A program made the translations under genes and the position numbers. A stretch of DNA of 64,000 nucleotides. It comes from Gnetum montanum. Its lineage: Eukaryota > Streptophyta > Gnetopsida > Gnetales > Gnetaceae. The notes beneath the pieces were generated by a model. It saw only the letters and a program-made list of their open reading frames with translations, ran no database searches and was not told the origin of the DNA. Where the stretch lies: positions 277,771 through 341,770 of the forward strand of contig MNCI01001832.1 in NCBI GenBank assembly GCA_015680685.1. Reading direction: 5' to 3'. Positions within the stretch are counted from its first letter, which is position 1. Every line of letters starts with the position of its first letter. Shown piece after piece: positions 46,592 through 57,324 of the stretch.

Positions 46592-46712
46592 TGTACTGCC
46601 TAAGACATTTAGTTGAATTAGGACTTTATAACTAAACATCACCCCCTAAAATCAAACCCATAACTTGAACTTCCAAATCAAAAGTTTTACTCTAAGACAT
46701 ATAGCCAAAACA
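46592..46712 (-). mobile_element. SINE family 1, degraded copy
   Basis: Reverse orientation. It retains the ACTTTATAACT block and a degraded B box (GGGTTTGATTTT on minus). Its A-box end is poorly kept. Confidence 0.5.
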
Positions 46713-46747
46713 ATAATTTAGAAGAATTATAAACGAATATAACAATG

Positions 46748-46825
46748 TTTTTATTATGACTTGAACTAGTAAACTCTTACCTAACAAGGCATGCGCTAAC
46801 AACTTAAGCCACCTGTCATTGGCTG
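46748..46825 (-). mobile_element. SINE family 2 / tRNA-like head
   Basis: Minus strand reads GGCTTAAGTTGTTAGCGCAT then CCTTGTTAGGTAAG and AGTTCAAGTC, like an A box, anticodon arm and B box of a tRNA. Related heads are at 47495-47575 and 48222-48275. Confidence 0.45.
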
Positions 46826-46827
46826 CA

Positions 46828-46943
46828 TACTCCAATTAGAACTTTATAACTCAACATTGCTTATTAGAATCGAACCTATGACTTGGAGCTTTCAAATCAA
46901 AAGTCTTACCACTAGGCTAATACCTCATTGTTAAACATAATGG
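46828..46943 (-). mobile_element. SINE family 1, well-kept copy
   Basis: On the minus strand, A box TTAGCCTAGTGGTAAGACT and a perfect B box GGTTCGATTC, the internal RNA polymerase III promoter of a tRNA-derived SINE, followed by GAGTTATAAAGTTCTAATTG. Confidence 0.65.
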
Positions 46944-46949
46944 TGTGTT

Positions 46950-46983
46950 TGGGCTAGGGTGGTGGGTGGTAGGGGGTATGGGA
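46950..46983 (+). other. G-quadruplex-prone tract 1
   Basis: Six runs of three or more G with loops of 3 to 5 bases (GGGCTAGGGTGGTGGG and onward). Confidence 0.6.
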
Positions 46984-47150
46984 ACCCTGAAATAATTGTA
47001 ACATAAGTACACCTCAAGATATGTACTCCAATTAGAACTTTATAACACAACATTGCCAACCAGAAATGAATCCATGACTTGTTGCTTTCAAATTTAGAGT
47101 CTTACCACTAGGCTAAGACCTCATTGTTAACATAATGGAGTGTTACATTA
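46984..47150 (-). mobile_element. SINE family 1 copy with 3' tail
   Basis: Same A box (TTAGCCTAGTGGTAAGACT) near 47098-47116, a damaged B box, and a full tail down to the AATTATTTCAGGGTT block. Confidence 0.6.
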
Positions 47151-47494
47151 GCATACTTGTCAAAACTAAATCTATGACTTACAAACCACAAGCCACTTGC
47201 ATTACTAACTCATCAATGTCTTAGTGACATTTAAAAAATAAGATATGATATAGAAAGAGGGATTGTTAGTATATGTAGTATGTAATTTTCAAGTTACAAT
47301 GAAATATTAGCAATTTCTCTTGTCTTTATGATATGAGAAGTCGTTAGTAGGAAGTGAAAAATCAAGAGGGTGCTTCTTAAAGAGAGCAGTGTCTAATGCT
47401 TAGGCTAATGGAAAGCAAATGACACTACTTTAATTGGCCAAGAGTTGAAGGCGTAAGGCCTACACCTTATGAATTTTGGCTAGATTTTGTTAGC
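47151..47494. other. Unassigned AT-rich sequence
   Basis: Between SINE copies; no gene or named repeat recognised. Confidence 0.35.
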
Positions 47495-47575
47495 CTCTAG
47501 TATGACTTGAACTAGTAATTTCATTCCTAACAAGGAAATGAGCCAGCAACCTAAGCCACCTAGCATTGGATACAG
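47495..47575 (-). mobile_element. SINE family 2 / tRNA-like head
   Basis: Minus strand GTGGCTTAGGTTGCTGGCTC, CCTTGTTAGGAATG and AGTTCAAGTCATA, same order as at 46748-46825. Confidence 0.4.
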
Positions 47576-47588
47576 ACTAATAAAATTA

Positions 47589-47641
47589 GGGGGGGGAGGG
47601 TGGGTGCGGTGGAGGAGGAGGAGGCGGAGGAGGAGTGGGAT
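47589..47641 (+). other. G-rich tract 2 (G-quadruplex-prone)
   Basis: An eight-G run, then AGGGTGGG, then a purine array of GGAGGA triplets. Low-complexity and strongly strand-asymmetric. Confidence 0.6.
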
Positions 47642-47764
47642 GTGGCTATTGAACTTTAAAAAATGAATAAAGTAATAAAATTAACCTACTAATAATATGT
47701 ATTTATTTTCAACCTAAATTATGATCCTCCAGTTGAACCCAAAATATTCTTTTTAACAATATTT

Positions 47765-48030
47765 ACCCCCAAGACATGTACTTAAGTTAAAACTTTATAA
47801 CTCAACATTACCCACCTAAATCAAATTCATAATTTATAATTTTAAAATCAAGAGTCTTACCCTATTGAACATAACAATGAGGTGTTAGCCTAGTGGTAAG
47901 ACACTTGATTTGGAAGCTTTAGGTCATAGGTTCAATTTCAATGGGCAACACTAAATTCTATGAAGTTCTAATTGGACTATATGTCTTAGGGTGTATCTAT
48001 GTTTCCATTATTTCACATTCCAACATCTAT
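47765..48030. mobile_element. Two SINE family 1 copies head to head
   Basis: A minus-strand degraded copy (47765-47868) abuts a plus-strand copy (47869-48030) with A box TTAGCCTAGTGGTAAGAC and B box near AGGTTCAATTTC. Together they form a large inverted repeat. Confidence 0.6.
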
Positions 48031-48221
48031 TACTCTATTGAAACTAAAACCTATACCCCCTACAACATAATTGTAACCAACAAATAACAAAACCTAAACC
48101 TAAAAAATTAACAAATAATAAAAGTTATGTGAGGGTGTTGAAACCTAAAAGAATTTGACTATAAGCAAACCCCCATACATATTTGAAAAATTATGAAAGA
48201 ATATAATGATGCCTCAAGAAT

Positions 48222-48275
48222 AATTTGAACTACTAACCTTTTTTCTAACAAAACAATGAGCTAACCACTTGCAAT
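48222..48275 (-). mobile_element. SINE family 2 fragment
   Basis: Short match to the tRNA-like head of family 2 (TTTGAACTACTAAC and AATGAGCTAACCACTTGC in plus orientation). Confidence 0.3.
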
Positions 48276-48299
48276 TTTATTCACAACATATTAGATCTT

Positions 48300-48663
48300 T
48301 AAAAACTAGATGTAGAAGCTCACTATCTCTCATCTGCTATTCCAATCAAGTATTGGAATGCTATTAGCAAGCTTCGCTTAAGTTCTCATAATCTTAGAAT
48401 TAAAAGTAAAAGATGGATTCAACTCCCCTAAGAAAAATGCATTTGTAGGTTTTGCAAATCATGAGCCTTTGAAGAGGGGTTACATGTGTTTCTTTCTTGT
48501 GCTATAACTACCTATTTGAGAAAACATTATAATGTTATAACAACAATCCTATATGATTAGTTTTTGATATCCTCATTGGTGTTTGCTTAATTTGCAAAGT
48601 CTATCTTTATTTTTGATGAAAATGGAATATTTGTCCAATAGATCCTATATGTCTTTGGACGTA
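48300..48663 (+). pseudogene. LINE reverse-transcriptase ORF, C-terminal relic
   Basis: One frame reads IKYWNAISKLRLSSHNLRIK, then RWIQLP, CICRFCKS, FEEGLHVFLSCAITTYLRKH, with few stops. A KLRLSSHNL...RW...C.x2.C...E.LH.FL.C layout is the cysteine/histidine-rich tail downstream of many non-LTR reverse transcriptases. The rest of the LINE is not seen. Confidence 0.55.
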
Positions 48664-48783
48664 ATCAGAGTTTCATTTCATTTAATTTTATCTAATAATG
48701 TTTGGTCATACTAGTTTTTATTTATTGCAATGTTAATTATGACATCCTACAACTCCTAATGAACCTATAACCTATACTCCTCT

Positions 48784-49647
48784 TGATGAATCGTGGTTTG
48801 CCAGGCCCCGATATTGGATCCTTGATATCGGGTACATGATATCGCAACCTAGATAACGATATTGAATACACAATATCATGATTCCAATGTAGGCCTATAA
48901 ATACAACATTCGGGCACACAGGAAAGGCGAGTAGTTGGTAAGTCTTAGGTAGAGTCTTTTTGTTAGTTTTCAGTTAGTTTCAATTTTGTCCCCAATGCAT
49001 GCCTATAGTGTGATGATTGTAATTGTACAGAACCTTTATTCGAGTGTGACATACTTGGACGTGCACACGATTAGCAATGAAAATTGAGATTACTTCATCA
49101 TTGCAACATTCACTTAGATTTTAATTACTTTAATTGTTAATTGTTATTTATTGTTTTCTTCGTTAATATATCTTTATCATCATTTACTATTCTTGTTGTT
49201 AAATGTGGAATGAGTATGACCTAATCACGAACATTTAATTGTAACTACTTGGTAACCCAGTAGTGTATCTAGGAGTGCTTAAGTAATGTGTGCTTGGTAA
49301 TCCCAGAAGTAGTACACGAGGTCCAAGATGTGCAAGGATGATTAAGGACAGATGCTCATTGCACTTAGGCTAGTTTAGATTTCACTTTTTATTGCCTATT
49401 AGCTTAAGTCAAGATTACTTCCCATAGTCTCTAGGAGTAGCACTAGTTTAGGATCCCATCATTTTCCTCACTCTAGACTAAACCATACGTGATAAAGCAA
49501 ATACTAGTCCAGGTGTGAAGACAACGAACTACGATCGACATGTAACTATCTAGATGCCACAACTAGTTTGTCTGTGGAGTTCAACCGGATCATGCGTACA
49601 CACTTGTATTCATATGGTTCAGTGTAGGGGTATCTTCTCACTCATCA
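48784..49647 (+). repeat. 5' LTR of E2
   Basis: 864 bp, TGATGAATCG to CTCATCA. U3 GATATT/GATATC modules at about 48808-48890; TATA box TATAAATA at 48896-48903. TTGGTAACC repeat array near 49249-49305. Confidence 0.9.
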
Positions 49648-49648
49648 T

Positions 49649-49666
49649 TGGTGCCATTGCTAGGGA
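49649..49666 (+). promoter_or_regulatory. PBS for tRNA-Asp (E2)
   Basis: TGGTGCCATTGCTAGGGA, 14 of 18 identical; all four differences are C-to-T or G-to-A. Confidence 0.85.
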
Positions 49667-49779
49667 TGGTGCTAGTTATTTAAATTAGTTACATCATCTA
49701 AGATCATTGTAATGAAGCCTTGACGATATATCTTTTAGAAAGAAAGTAATTGCAAATAAGTCACACATAATTCACAACA

Positions 49780-52108
49780 ATGTCTCTGTCACAAGACTAT
49801 GATACCACAACAACTAGTGAGGTAATTCATTGGAGAACCAACAAAATATATGATGATGAAGATGAATTTTGGAGTACTCAATCTTATGCAAGGGTCTCCT
49901 ATGTTCATGAACACTCCAATGGTACTCAAGAACTATTGTCATCCAACTCTAACACCTCTAGTGAGGATGGGACATCCCATAGAATGAGGGGGTCCGTAAG
50001 GCCTAGGACCTTCTCAATGGTTAACAGGAATTTATTCGAGGATGATTGGGAGACTTACAAAATTCATGCTGAGTCTTCCAGTTCTTTCTCTTCCTCTACT
50101 CCTTTGATGTCAGGTCATGACACGAATGACCATCTTTCAAGGGGTCGGTGTAGAAATAAAAATCAAGCCCATAGGCAAAGTTAGGAACACCAACATGAAC
50201 GAAGACAACATCGCCCCAACTCACAAATTCATAACCTACCTAGCAACAATGAACCCTTCTTGGTCACTAAGAGCCTAATGCATATACCAGAGGCTATTCA
50301 AATATCCCACAGGCATCGCAAGGAAAGCCATCTACCCAAGCTTGATTTAAATAACTTTTCCAAGTTTTCAAGAGGCTATGATTTAGATTCGCAACATCAT
50401 TTACAAGCCTTCCATGATGCATGCGTATGGAACAATATTTATAATGGGTGGCAAAGACTTAAGCTCTTTCCTACGACACTCGTTAGCCAAGAAAAAGTAT
50501 GGTACAGGTCTTTAAAGCCAAAATCAATTTGTAGTTGGCTGACAATGGTAGAACTCTTCACTGAAAGATATCAGACCTATGCAAGAGTGTTAGCCTTGAG
50601 GAGACAAATTAAAGAGTGGAAATAGGGGCAACATGAACCCTTGGACATGGCCTTAAAAAGATACTATTTTTTGTTAAACAAGTGCCCACGCCATGGGTTC
50701 CCTGAGGAAAGGCTACTGTATCACATCATGGATGGGCTTTGTAATGAAACAAGGGAGACCCTAGGATGTATGCCCTAGGTTAACTATATGAGCTACGAAC
50801 CCACCGGTTCCAAAAGCTTATCAAGTAGGTAGCAAAAGAAGAAGGAGAAATACCTAAATGGGAGAATGTTGAAAGCTCTCAACAGTATCAAAATCTCAAA
50901 CTAGCAAAGGTCCATGATCATGAAGAGGAGAAATCAACTCACCTCAAGGAGGTGGAATCATCTTTGCCAATACTACAATCACTAGATGAAATTGAGGTAA
51001 AGATCAAGAAGATGATAGAATGGGTACATGAAAAATGTGGAGAATATGCCAACATTATTAGAGGAGGAATCATGCCAAACCAAGAAATAGGACACGACAC
51101 CACTAGACAATCGAAAAAAATGGTTGAAGAAAATAAGGATAGGCACTCAACTACAAATCATACGTACCAATGTGACGTTTGCCTATACAATCACCCCAAA
51201 TGCCAATGCCCAATCTTGTCACATTTACATGAGCAGTGGGGAGGAATGTTACATCTAGACTTCGTATAGAAATACTGTATTCAACCCCAGTGGCAAAACC
51301 CTCAGTTATGGAGGAGGCTACTGTCAAACTAGTCATACCCTTCATACCATCTGAACCCAAGCGCTTATTATGTTTAGCATCCTATTTCCCTGACTAGGTC
51401 AACATCCTCTACTTCACCTCATCATTATCATTCTCTTGAGTACTATCAACCCATGTCCTCTTCAACAAGATCACCACCTCATGTTCCTTACACTTCTCCT
51501 CACCCTCAATATCCTCATCCTTCACCTTCTTTCACATCGCCACCAATTATGCCAGAATGTTTTGTACCATAGTACCAACCCATGAATGTTACATGTGCTG
51601 CTATTATCAATAGTAGTGGAGGTCTTCACAACATCGAAAGCGTCTTTTATTTAAGCATGATCGTAGAAAGAGATAGCACAGTTTCGAAACCACTACATCC
51701 TCCAACGCAGCACAAGTACAATGTTGTGATGCATCTGCCTCCTCGAACTCAATGCCTCTTGTTACCTTATTAGGACCATCAATCAACACTCCAAAAACCA
51801 TGAAACCTAATGAATATAACCATGTAGGGAGACATATCGATCCTTGCATGTTATCTTATGGTCACAGGTGCCATAGTGGGTTAACTCCTTATCACATGAC
51901 CACATCTTATAATTTGTCCTACTATGCCAACTTTAATCAAGTGTGTGAACCAAAATTTGGGTACATTCCAACCACCACATCAAAAGACATCCAATGGTTT
52001 GGATATGACCGGAGCCCAATATTTCCAACATGCTTGGATCCAAATTCTCCATTTATTAATTCTAGCCATACTCAAAGGATTAGTTATGGGGGATATCCTC
52101 CATTCTAA
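49780..52108 (+). pseudogene. gag: E2 gag (broken)
   Basis: ATG at 49780 (MSLSQDYDTTTTSEVIHWRT) opens 134 codons, a stop, then the gag core in the same frame (50260-50625: RLKLFPTTLVSQEKVWYRSL, MVELFTERYQTYARV). A frame change before about 50950 leads to a Glu/Lys region and zinc knuckle CDVCLYNHPKCQC near 51170-51208. A Pro/Tyr/His-rich tail ends SYGGYPPF at 52108. Better preserved than E1's copy at the N-terminus. Confidence 0.85.
52080..52097 (+). promoter_or_regulatory. Internal polypurine-tract-like motif (E2)
   Basis: TTAGTTATGGGGGATATC overlapping the gag end. Confidence 0.4.
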
Positions 52109-53109
52109 CAAGAAGAATTAGTAAATGTTTTTCCTTTTCTTTGATTTTACAATTTTGTTTTGTTTTGTTTTCCAGTTCTTCATTTTCAATTTGTTGTTTT
52201 ATCTTTTTGAGGGTAATCTCATTGGTGAATAAAATACTCATGTGACTCGTTGGTCGAGGTGTTGTTCTATGCTATTAAGTCTTAGGCGATTAATTATTTG
52301 GATAGTGAGCCCACAAAATCCACCCACCCATTCTATTAATAAGAGGTTCTACTCTAGCTATGATGATATTCTTGTCTTCATTAAAATGATGAACTAAGAG
52401 GGAATGGTTAGGGTGTCACATCAAGGGAATTTGTGGATTCTCTTTGGTGACATCTGTATGTGCTATCATGCAGCTTGGTTGTACTCAAATCCTTGTAGAT
52501 CTAACAAAAAATGGGTGTAAGAGTAATAAAGGCACTCAATAAAGTAACTCAATGCTATTCTGGGGATCCTATTGGAAAGACATGCACCCATGCCTGAAGG
52601 TTGGTGGCTTCTCCAGTTCACTGTTGGAAAGGACAAGTGCTAAAGCGGCTAGAAGAAGAAAAGAAGAAAGGAAAAGAAAACATCAAAGAAAAGATCAAAG
52701 AAGAACATGTAACAGAAAAGCTTAAAACACTCCTCCCTTAGACAAAACGCCAAGTGATTGTACGCCTTGTTTTCATGGTGCTCTTATGGTTGTCCATCAT
52801 TGGATGAAACAATGCGATGTCATTGATCAAAGAAATGGACTTGGTCTTGATTTTGGAGTGATGGGCTAATGACACATTAATCATGTCCTACACTTAAGAT
52901 TCATTGTGCCCAATGTTACTTACCTCATGTCCCGATCTCTGCAATCCCTTCTATGATTCATCTCATTTTGCTGTCCATGTATTTTTGACTTGTGTCTTGT
53001 GTCGCATAGAATTCATACCTCATCATGGTGGTATTTACATGTGTGTGTTTTGTTGCACTAGTGTAGATTACATTTAACCCTTTTAGTGCCTATGGACATT
53101 TTAAGGTAT
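52109..53109 (+). other. Conserved non-coding spacer of E2
   Basis: Collinear with E1 7272-8293; no gene. It begins with a T-rich tract. Confidence 0.6.
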
Positions 53110-53167
53110 GGTTATGTAAGGGCATGATAGGTAGGAACCTACTTTGGGGAGGACCCACTTGTGTAAC
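53110..53167 (+). ncRNA. Conserved stem-loop in spacer (E2 copy)
   Basis: Arms GGTTATGTAAG (53110-53120) and CTTGTGTAAC (53158-53167). The differences from E1 and E3 convert Watson-Crick pairs to G-U pairs, so the RNA stem is still possible. Confidence 0.45.
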
Positions 53168-53470
53168 TTTTGTAAATTGCACTCATTGCACATCATCAAC
53201 ACATCATCTTATACCATCCAAGTACTACATTGCTAAAGTTATCCTTTCCTCTATTATCATTTTAATTCAAATGTTCCTGTGCACCACTACATGTCCTTTT
53301 TCCTTAACCTATTCATGAACTTCATTGTAAAATTCCACTTCACTACACTTTTGATGCCTTCAAGTCTCTTCAATGTTACCCTAGATCTTTCAAATAAACC
53401 TTAAATCCTTCATTTTTGGCCTTGGAAATTTGAAAATTTATCAATTTTGCCAAGTACCCTGTTTTAGAAG

Positions 53471-53550
53471 GGACGCAATATTGGATGCTCGGTATTGGGT
53501 TCGCGCTAGCAGGTACGCAATGTCACATCTATAAAAACTATATATATGGA
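53471..53550 (+). promoter_or_regulatory. Internal U3-like promoter block with TATA (E2)
   Basis: ATATTGGATGCTCGGTATTG (about 53479-53498) matches ATATTGGATCCTTGATATCG of E2's own LTR U3 (about 48820-48840). TATATATA at 53540-53547. Confidence 0.5.
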
Positions 53551-53802
53551 CACCCCCCACACATGTCAACATCATTTTTCACTATTCATGTGAGGGGAGT
53601 TGTTGAAATTTTCTTCCTTGAATTTTCTAGCTTACGCACCTACCATTCAAACATCAATAACTTGCTCATAAATGCTCTGATTCTCATTCTGATCAAACTT
53701 GCTTAAACTCGGAGTGTTTAACTTAGTTGTGGGGGAAGGGTATGCTTCAAGTTGCACATAGTTTTTTCAAAATTTTTCATTACTTGAAGGATATTATCAA
53801 GG

Positions 53803-54053
53803 GTAAGTGACCTTAAAAATGCTAAAAAAATTTGCCAAATTAATTTTATTTCTTTACCCAGACCATGAAAATGATTTTTTGGAGTCACCTAATCAAAATT
53901 GGGCCCAATATCAAAACTTTTAGGGGAATTTTCGTTAAAATCTCTAACTCTGAATCACACTAAGCAAGAAATGAATCTATTAAGGGCAAGTAGTAAGGTA
54001 TTAATCTAATTTTGTAAATAGCCTTACTGATAATTGGTCCCATGTGATTGCAG
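53803..54053 (+). other. Candidate leader intron before ORF2 (E2)
   Basis: Strong donor CAAGG/GTAAGTG at 53803, acceptor GTGATTGCAG ending 54053, branch-like CTTACTGAT about 30 nt before it; 251 nt. Confidence 0.45.
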
Positions 54054-56177
54054 ATGGTCCCTAAATGAGGATAACAAGGAGGACCCTCTTAAGGTGCATC
54101 CAAATGGCTAAGGAGAGGTAGAGGCCAAGTGCATCCTGAAGAACACGTAGAGCAGGAGGAACAATCATTTAGCATTCATCAGAAACCTCTTGTTACTATG
54201 TAATTGAGGCATGCCAAAGGTGGAGATGACAGGGCATCTGAATAGGGACAACATCTTACATTATCTCCGGAATGTGTTTAGGACATTCATGAAAGGTCCA
54301 TGTTAGCAGCTATGATTATGGAACTCAATTTTGGACCTTTCACTAAATTTTCCCTTGAGGTAGTTAGAGAGCAACTTAAAGGATCTCCACTGTAGCTTGT
54401 TCTCTTTAGGAGTGGTGATTAGTACCTAGGGAAGATGTACCAATTTTGGAAAAATAAGGAAGAAGGAATCGCTGTTGATATTGGTGGGATTTCTATTGAT
54501 TTCTTTTCCAAGGCCATTTCAAAAGTGTTGAATCTTCCAAATACAGGGCACATACGCTTCCGAATATTTCAAAATTGACACATATCACATTTTTCTAACA
54601 AAAGGATTGAACAGAATTTTTACCTATGCGGCTAAAGGAAGTGCCATCTTGATGGACAAGGTTGATGCTAACCTTCCCCATCTATATATCACAAAAATTT
54701 TAAGGCAGTTTAAAGAATGTAAGATAGGGAAGTTTCCATTGCCTTTTCCCTGCCTAATCAAGAAGTTGTGCCAACGTGCTTAAATTCTGGGATACATCAA
54801 TGACGTCCCAAAAAAGGCTCAAAATGCCTCATTTGCTGAATTACTGAAGCCACTAGCCCCAAGAAAAAATACTGGTGAGACATTAGAGCCTGAGCAAGAA
54901 TAGATGATGGAGCCCACTGCACCTAAAACTATAGGGCCTAGCCAACTTCCAAACACAAGGCCCAATCAACAATAGGAAGTAGGGCCTAGCACACAACCTA
55001 CAGGCCTGCAAGATCAACTGCCACCACCACTGCAAGACTATCGACCATCAATAAGCCATCTCAGGGCCATCGCTAAATCGGTCAGTTGGGGAAGTCGTGA
55101 TGAAGCAAATCTCTTTAGGATCATTGATGATGTTGTACGACCTACAGTCTTAATTGACCACGCACAGGGTAAGGTGTCCATCCAAATAGGAGAAGGGTAA
55201 TCACACTGGTCACAACAGATCTCTGAAAATGCTGCATCTTTTCAAGTGCAATTAGAAACTGGTGAAGACGCCATAGTAGTGGTCATGTAGCACTAGGATG
55301 TAGCGGGAGCAGCAAAAGTGATCATAGACCACATCAAAGAATCATTTAATGTCCCTATTATGCCATCGGTAGATTTTACAGGAGCACACAATGCTCAAAT
55401 CTTGGATGGTCCCTCAATTACTCCTGCAAATCATGAGATGTTCTAGATTGGTTGTTGTAGATAGGACAAGTGATGACATCCTTGTTTGATATTCCTCAAG
55501 ATGTCATTGCAACATAGTCAAACCTCATCTCTACAAAAGGGAAGCTAGACATGGCAGAGGTCAGGGTTGAACATGTAGAGGAGGAGTTAAAAAAACTCCA
55601 AGAAGAGCTCATCACCTTGCAAGTTGCACAACAGGATTCTCCCCAATTCATCCCTGCAGACCAACTAGAATCCTTTCAGATAGAGCAGCTATCCAAATTA
55701 TTGGAAGAGAATAAAAAAGCTGTAGAGGAAAAAGGGAAGGCTGATTTGGATGCTTCCAAGGCACAAGCTCAAACATATACACATGCCAAAGCACTCAAGG
55801 CCTCATAAGAAGAAAATAAACACCTCACCACCGAAAATCTCTAGTTGATCATAGTAGAAAAATAAAAGAATGTTCTCGAGGAAAATTTTTAGCAATTGCG
55901 AGAACAATTAATAAGGATCAACTAGGATATGAACTGCTTGGCTAGAGAGAATAGAATCCTCTCAATGAAAGAGGTATGTGCAATCTGCCAGAAGACAACA
56001 ATTGAAATAAGCATGTGGTAGAATGAGGCCAAGCAACATGAAAAGCTTAAGGAGCATTTCAGAAATTAGGTGGGGATGTACAAATAGGTGATTGAAAAAG
56101 AAATCCATATGGCCAAAGCCCATATTAACACTCTTAGTGCTTAAAACACTGATTGGCAGGCCATATTGGATACTTAA
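54054..56177 (+). pseudogene. E2 ORF2: PF20167-like domain, Pro-rich linker, coiled coil (broken)
   Basis: ATG at 54054. Frame 1 reads LNFGPFTKFSLEVVREQLKG and VDIGGISIDFFSKAI; after a frameshift near 54545 frame 2 reads FKIDTYHIFLTKGLNRIFTY, ANLPHLYITKILRQF and KFPLPFPCLIKKLCQRA, matching the E3 domain. A Pro/Gln linker (about 54890-55050) follows, then an acidic stretch; the frame shifts back near 55460. From 55551 there is an 85-codon open coiled coil (HVEEELKKLQEELITLQVAQ). Stops elsewhere. E4 cuts it at 56178. This is the most complete view of the ORF2 middle. Confidence 0.75.
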
Positions 56178-57183
56178 TGATGAGACGCGATTCACATGAG
56201 TTTTGATATAGTGTTGTCCCCTGTGATGTCACATACCCGATATCGCGGTCTGCCGCCATATCTATAAATAAGAGGCGGCACTCCCCTTATTTCCCATCCT
56301 AAGTTAGAAGTAGGGAAAATTTGGTAGTTTGATCACTCCAGAGATAGAATATTTTCCATGTGCCTGCAGTAGGAGTCCTAAAGTGAACGGATCTTTATTC
56401 GAGCAACATTGTACCTGAACACAAGTTGTGTACCAAAATAAAGATGAGCTTTCCGAATAAACCTTGCAGTGCATGGAATAGGATTTTATTTATTGTTTTC
56501 TCTCTCACCCTTAAAATCCTAGAATGCGGAATGAGTATGACTTGATTACGAGCATCTAAGAATGTGTACGGATAGTCAAGGAATAGGCTGCTCATCGCAT
56601 GTGACATGAGTATGAATTGATTATGAGCATCTCATGTGATTGCTTGGTAACCCATTGGTGTATTCAGGATCTACGCTTGGTAATCCTAGTGGTAGTCCCA
56701 GATGTGTACAGTTAATTAAGGAATTGGCTACTCATCACAGTTAGGCTAGATAGATTCTCTCAACCCTTTCCTCCTAGTTAAGTGCCTCAGTATGACCACT
56801 TTGAGCATGTGCGTTACGCGCGGTGATCCCAGCAATGATTAGCGTTTGGTAGCCATGGTTGCATCGGTTCAGGGTGTGTACGGTAAGTGGGAACGAATGC
56901 TGACGCTAGGTAATTTAGACTTAGGTCATTAGTTAGAGTTAGCTAGTTTCTCAACCCTTCACCTCAATAGCATAGGAGAAAAACATTAAAAGATATAAAA
57001 ATCATATACCTCGGACTTACTTAACCATACACTGTGACAACTACAAGTAAGTCTAGGAAGACAATGAATGATTAAACCCAAGTGTCCATGGGGCGTGTAG
57101 GCACTTAGTCTACGGAGTTCGACCAAATCGCGCGTGCTACACTCGTTTCATATGGTAGTGTAGGGGTACCTCGCGACTCATCA
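56178..57183 (+). repeat. 5' LTR of E4
   Basis: 1006 bp, TGATGAGACG to CTCATCA. U3 has CGATATCG at 56238-56245; TATA box TATAAATA at 56263-56270. It is longer than the other LTRs partly because a segment near 56525-56650 repeats the GAGTATGA...GAGCATCT block. Confidence 0.9.
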
Positions 57184-57184
57184 T

Positions 57185-57202
57185 TGGCGCCGTTTCTGGG
57201 GA
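57185..57202 (+). promoter_or_regulatory. PBS for tRNA-Asp (E4)
   Basis: TGGCGCCGTTTCTGGGGA, 16 of 18 identical. Confidence 0.9.
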
Positions 57203-57324
57203 CTAAGTGTTTGTGCGCCAAATAGAACATAAAGGATATCACTCACATCTTTGGGAGCCTAAACAAACCTTCTGGTTAATCAAGATAAAAATTATATAAC
57301 GGTAAATTTAGCACACCGATAATA

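Larger units (their letters stand above)
48784..56177 (+). mobile_element. E2: gag-only LTR element with ORF2, interrupted by E4
   Basis: Same architecture as E1 (LTR, PBS, gag, spacer, stem-loop, promoter-like block, ORF2) and no pol motif. E4's LTR begins inside ORF2 at 56178; E1 (9690 to beyond 9780) shows the uninterrupted sequence at this point. The rest of E2 and its 3' LTR must lie beyond the window or be lost. Confidence 0.8.
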
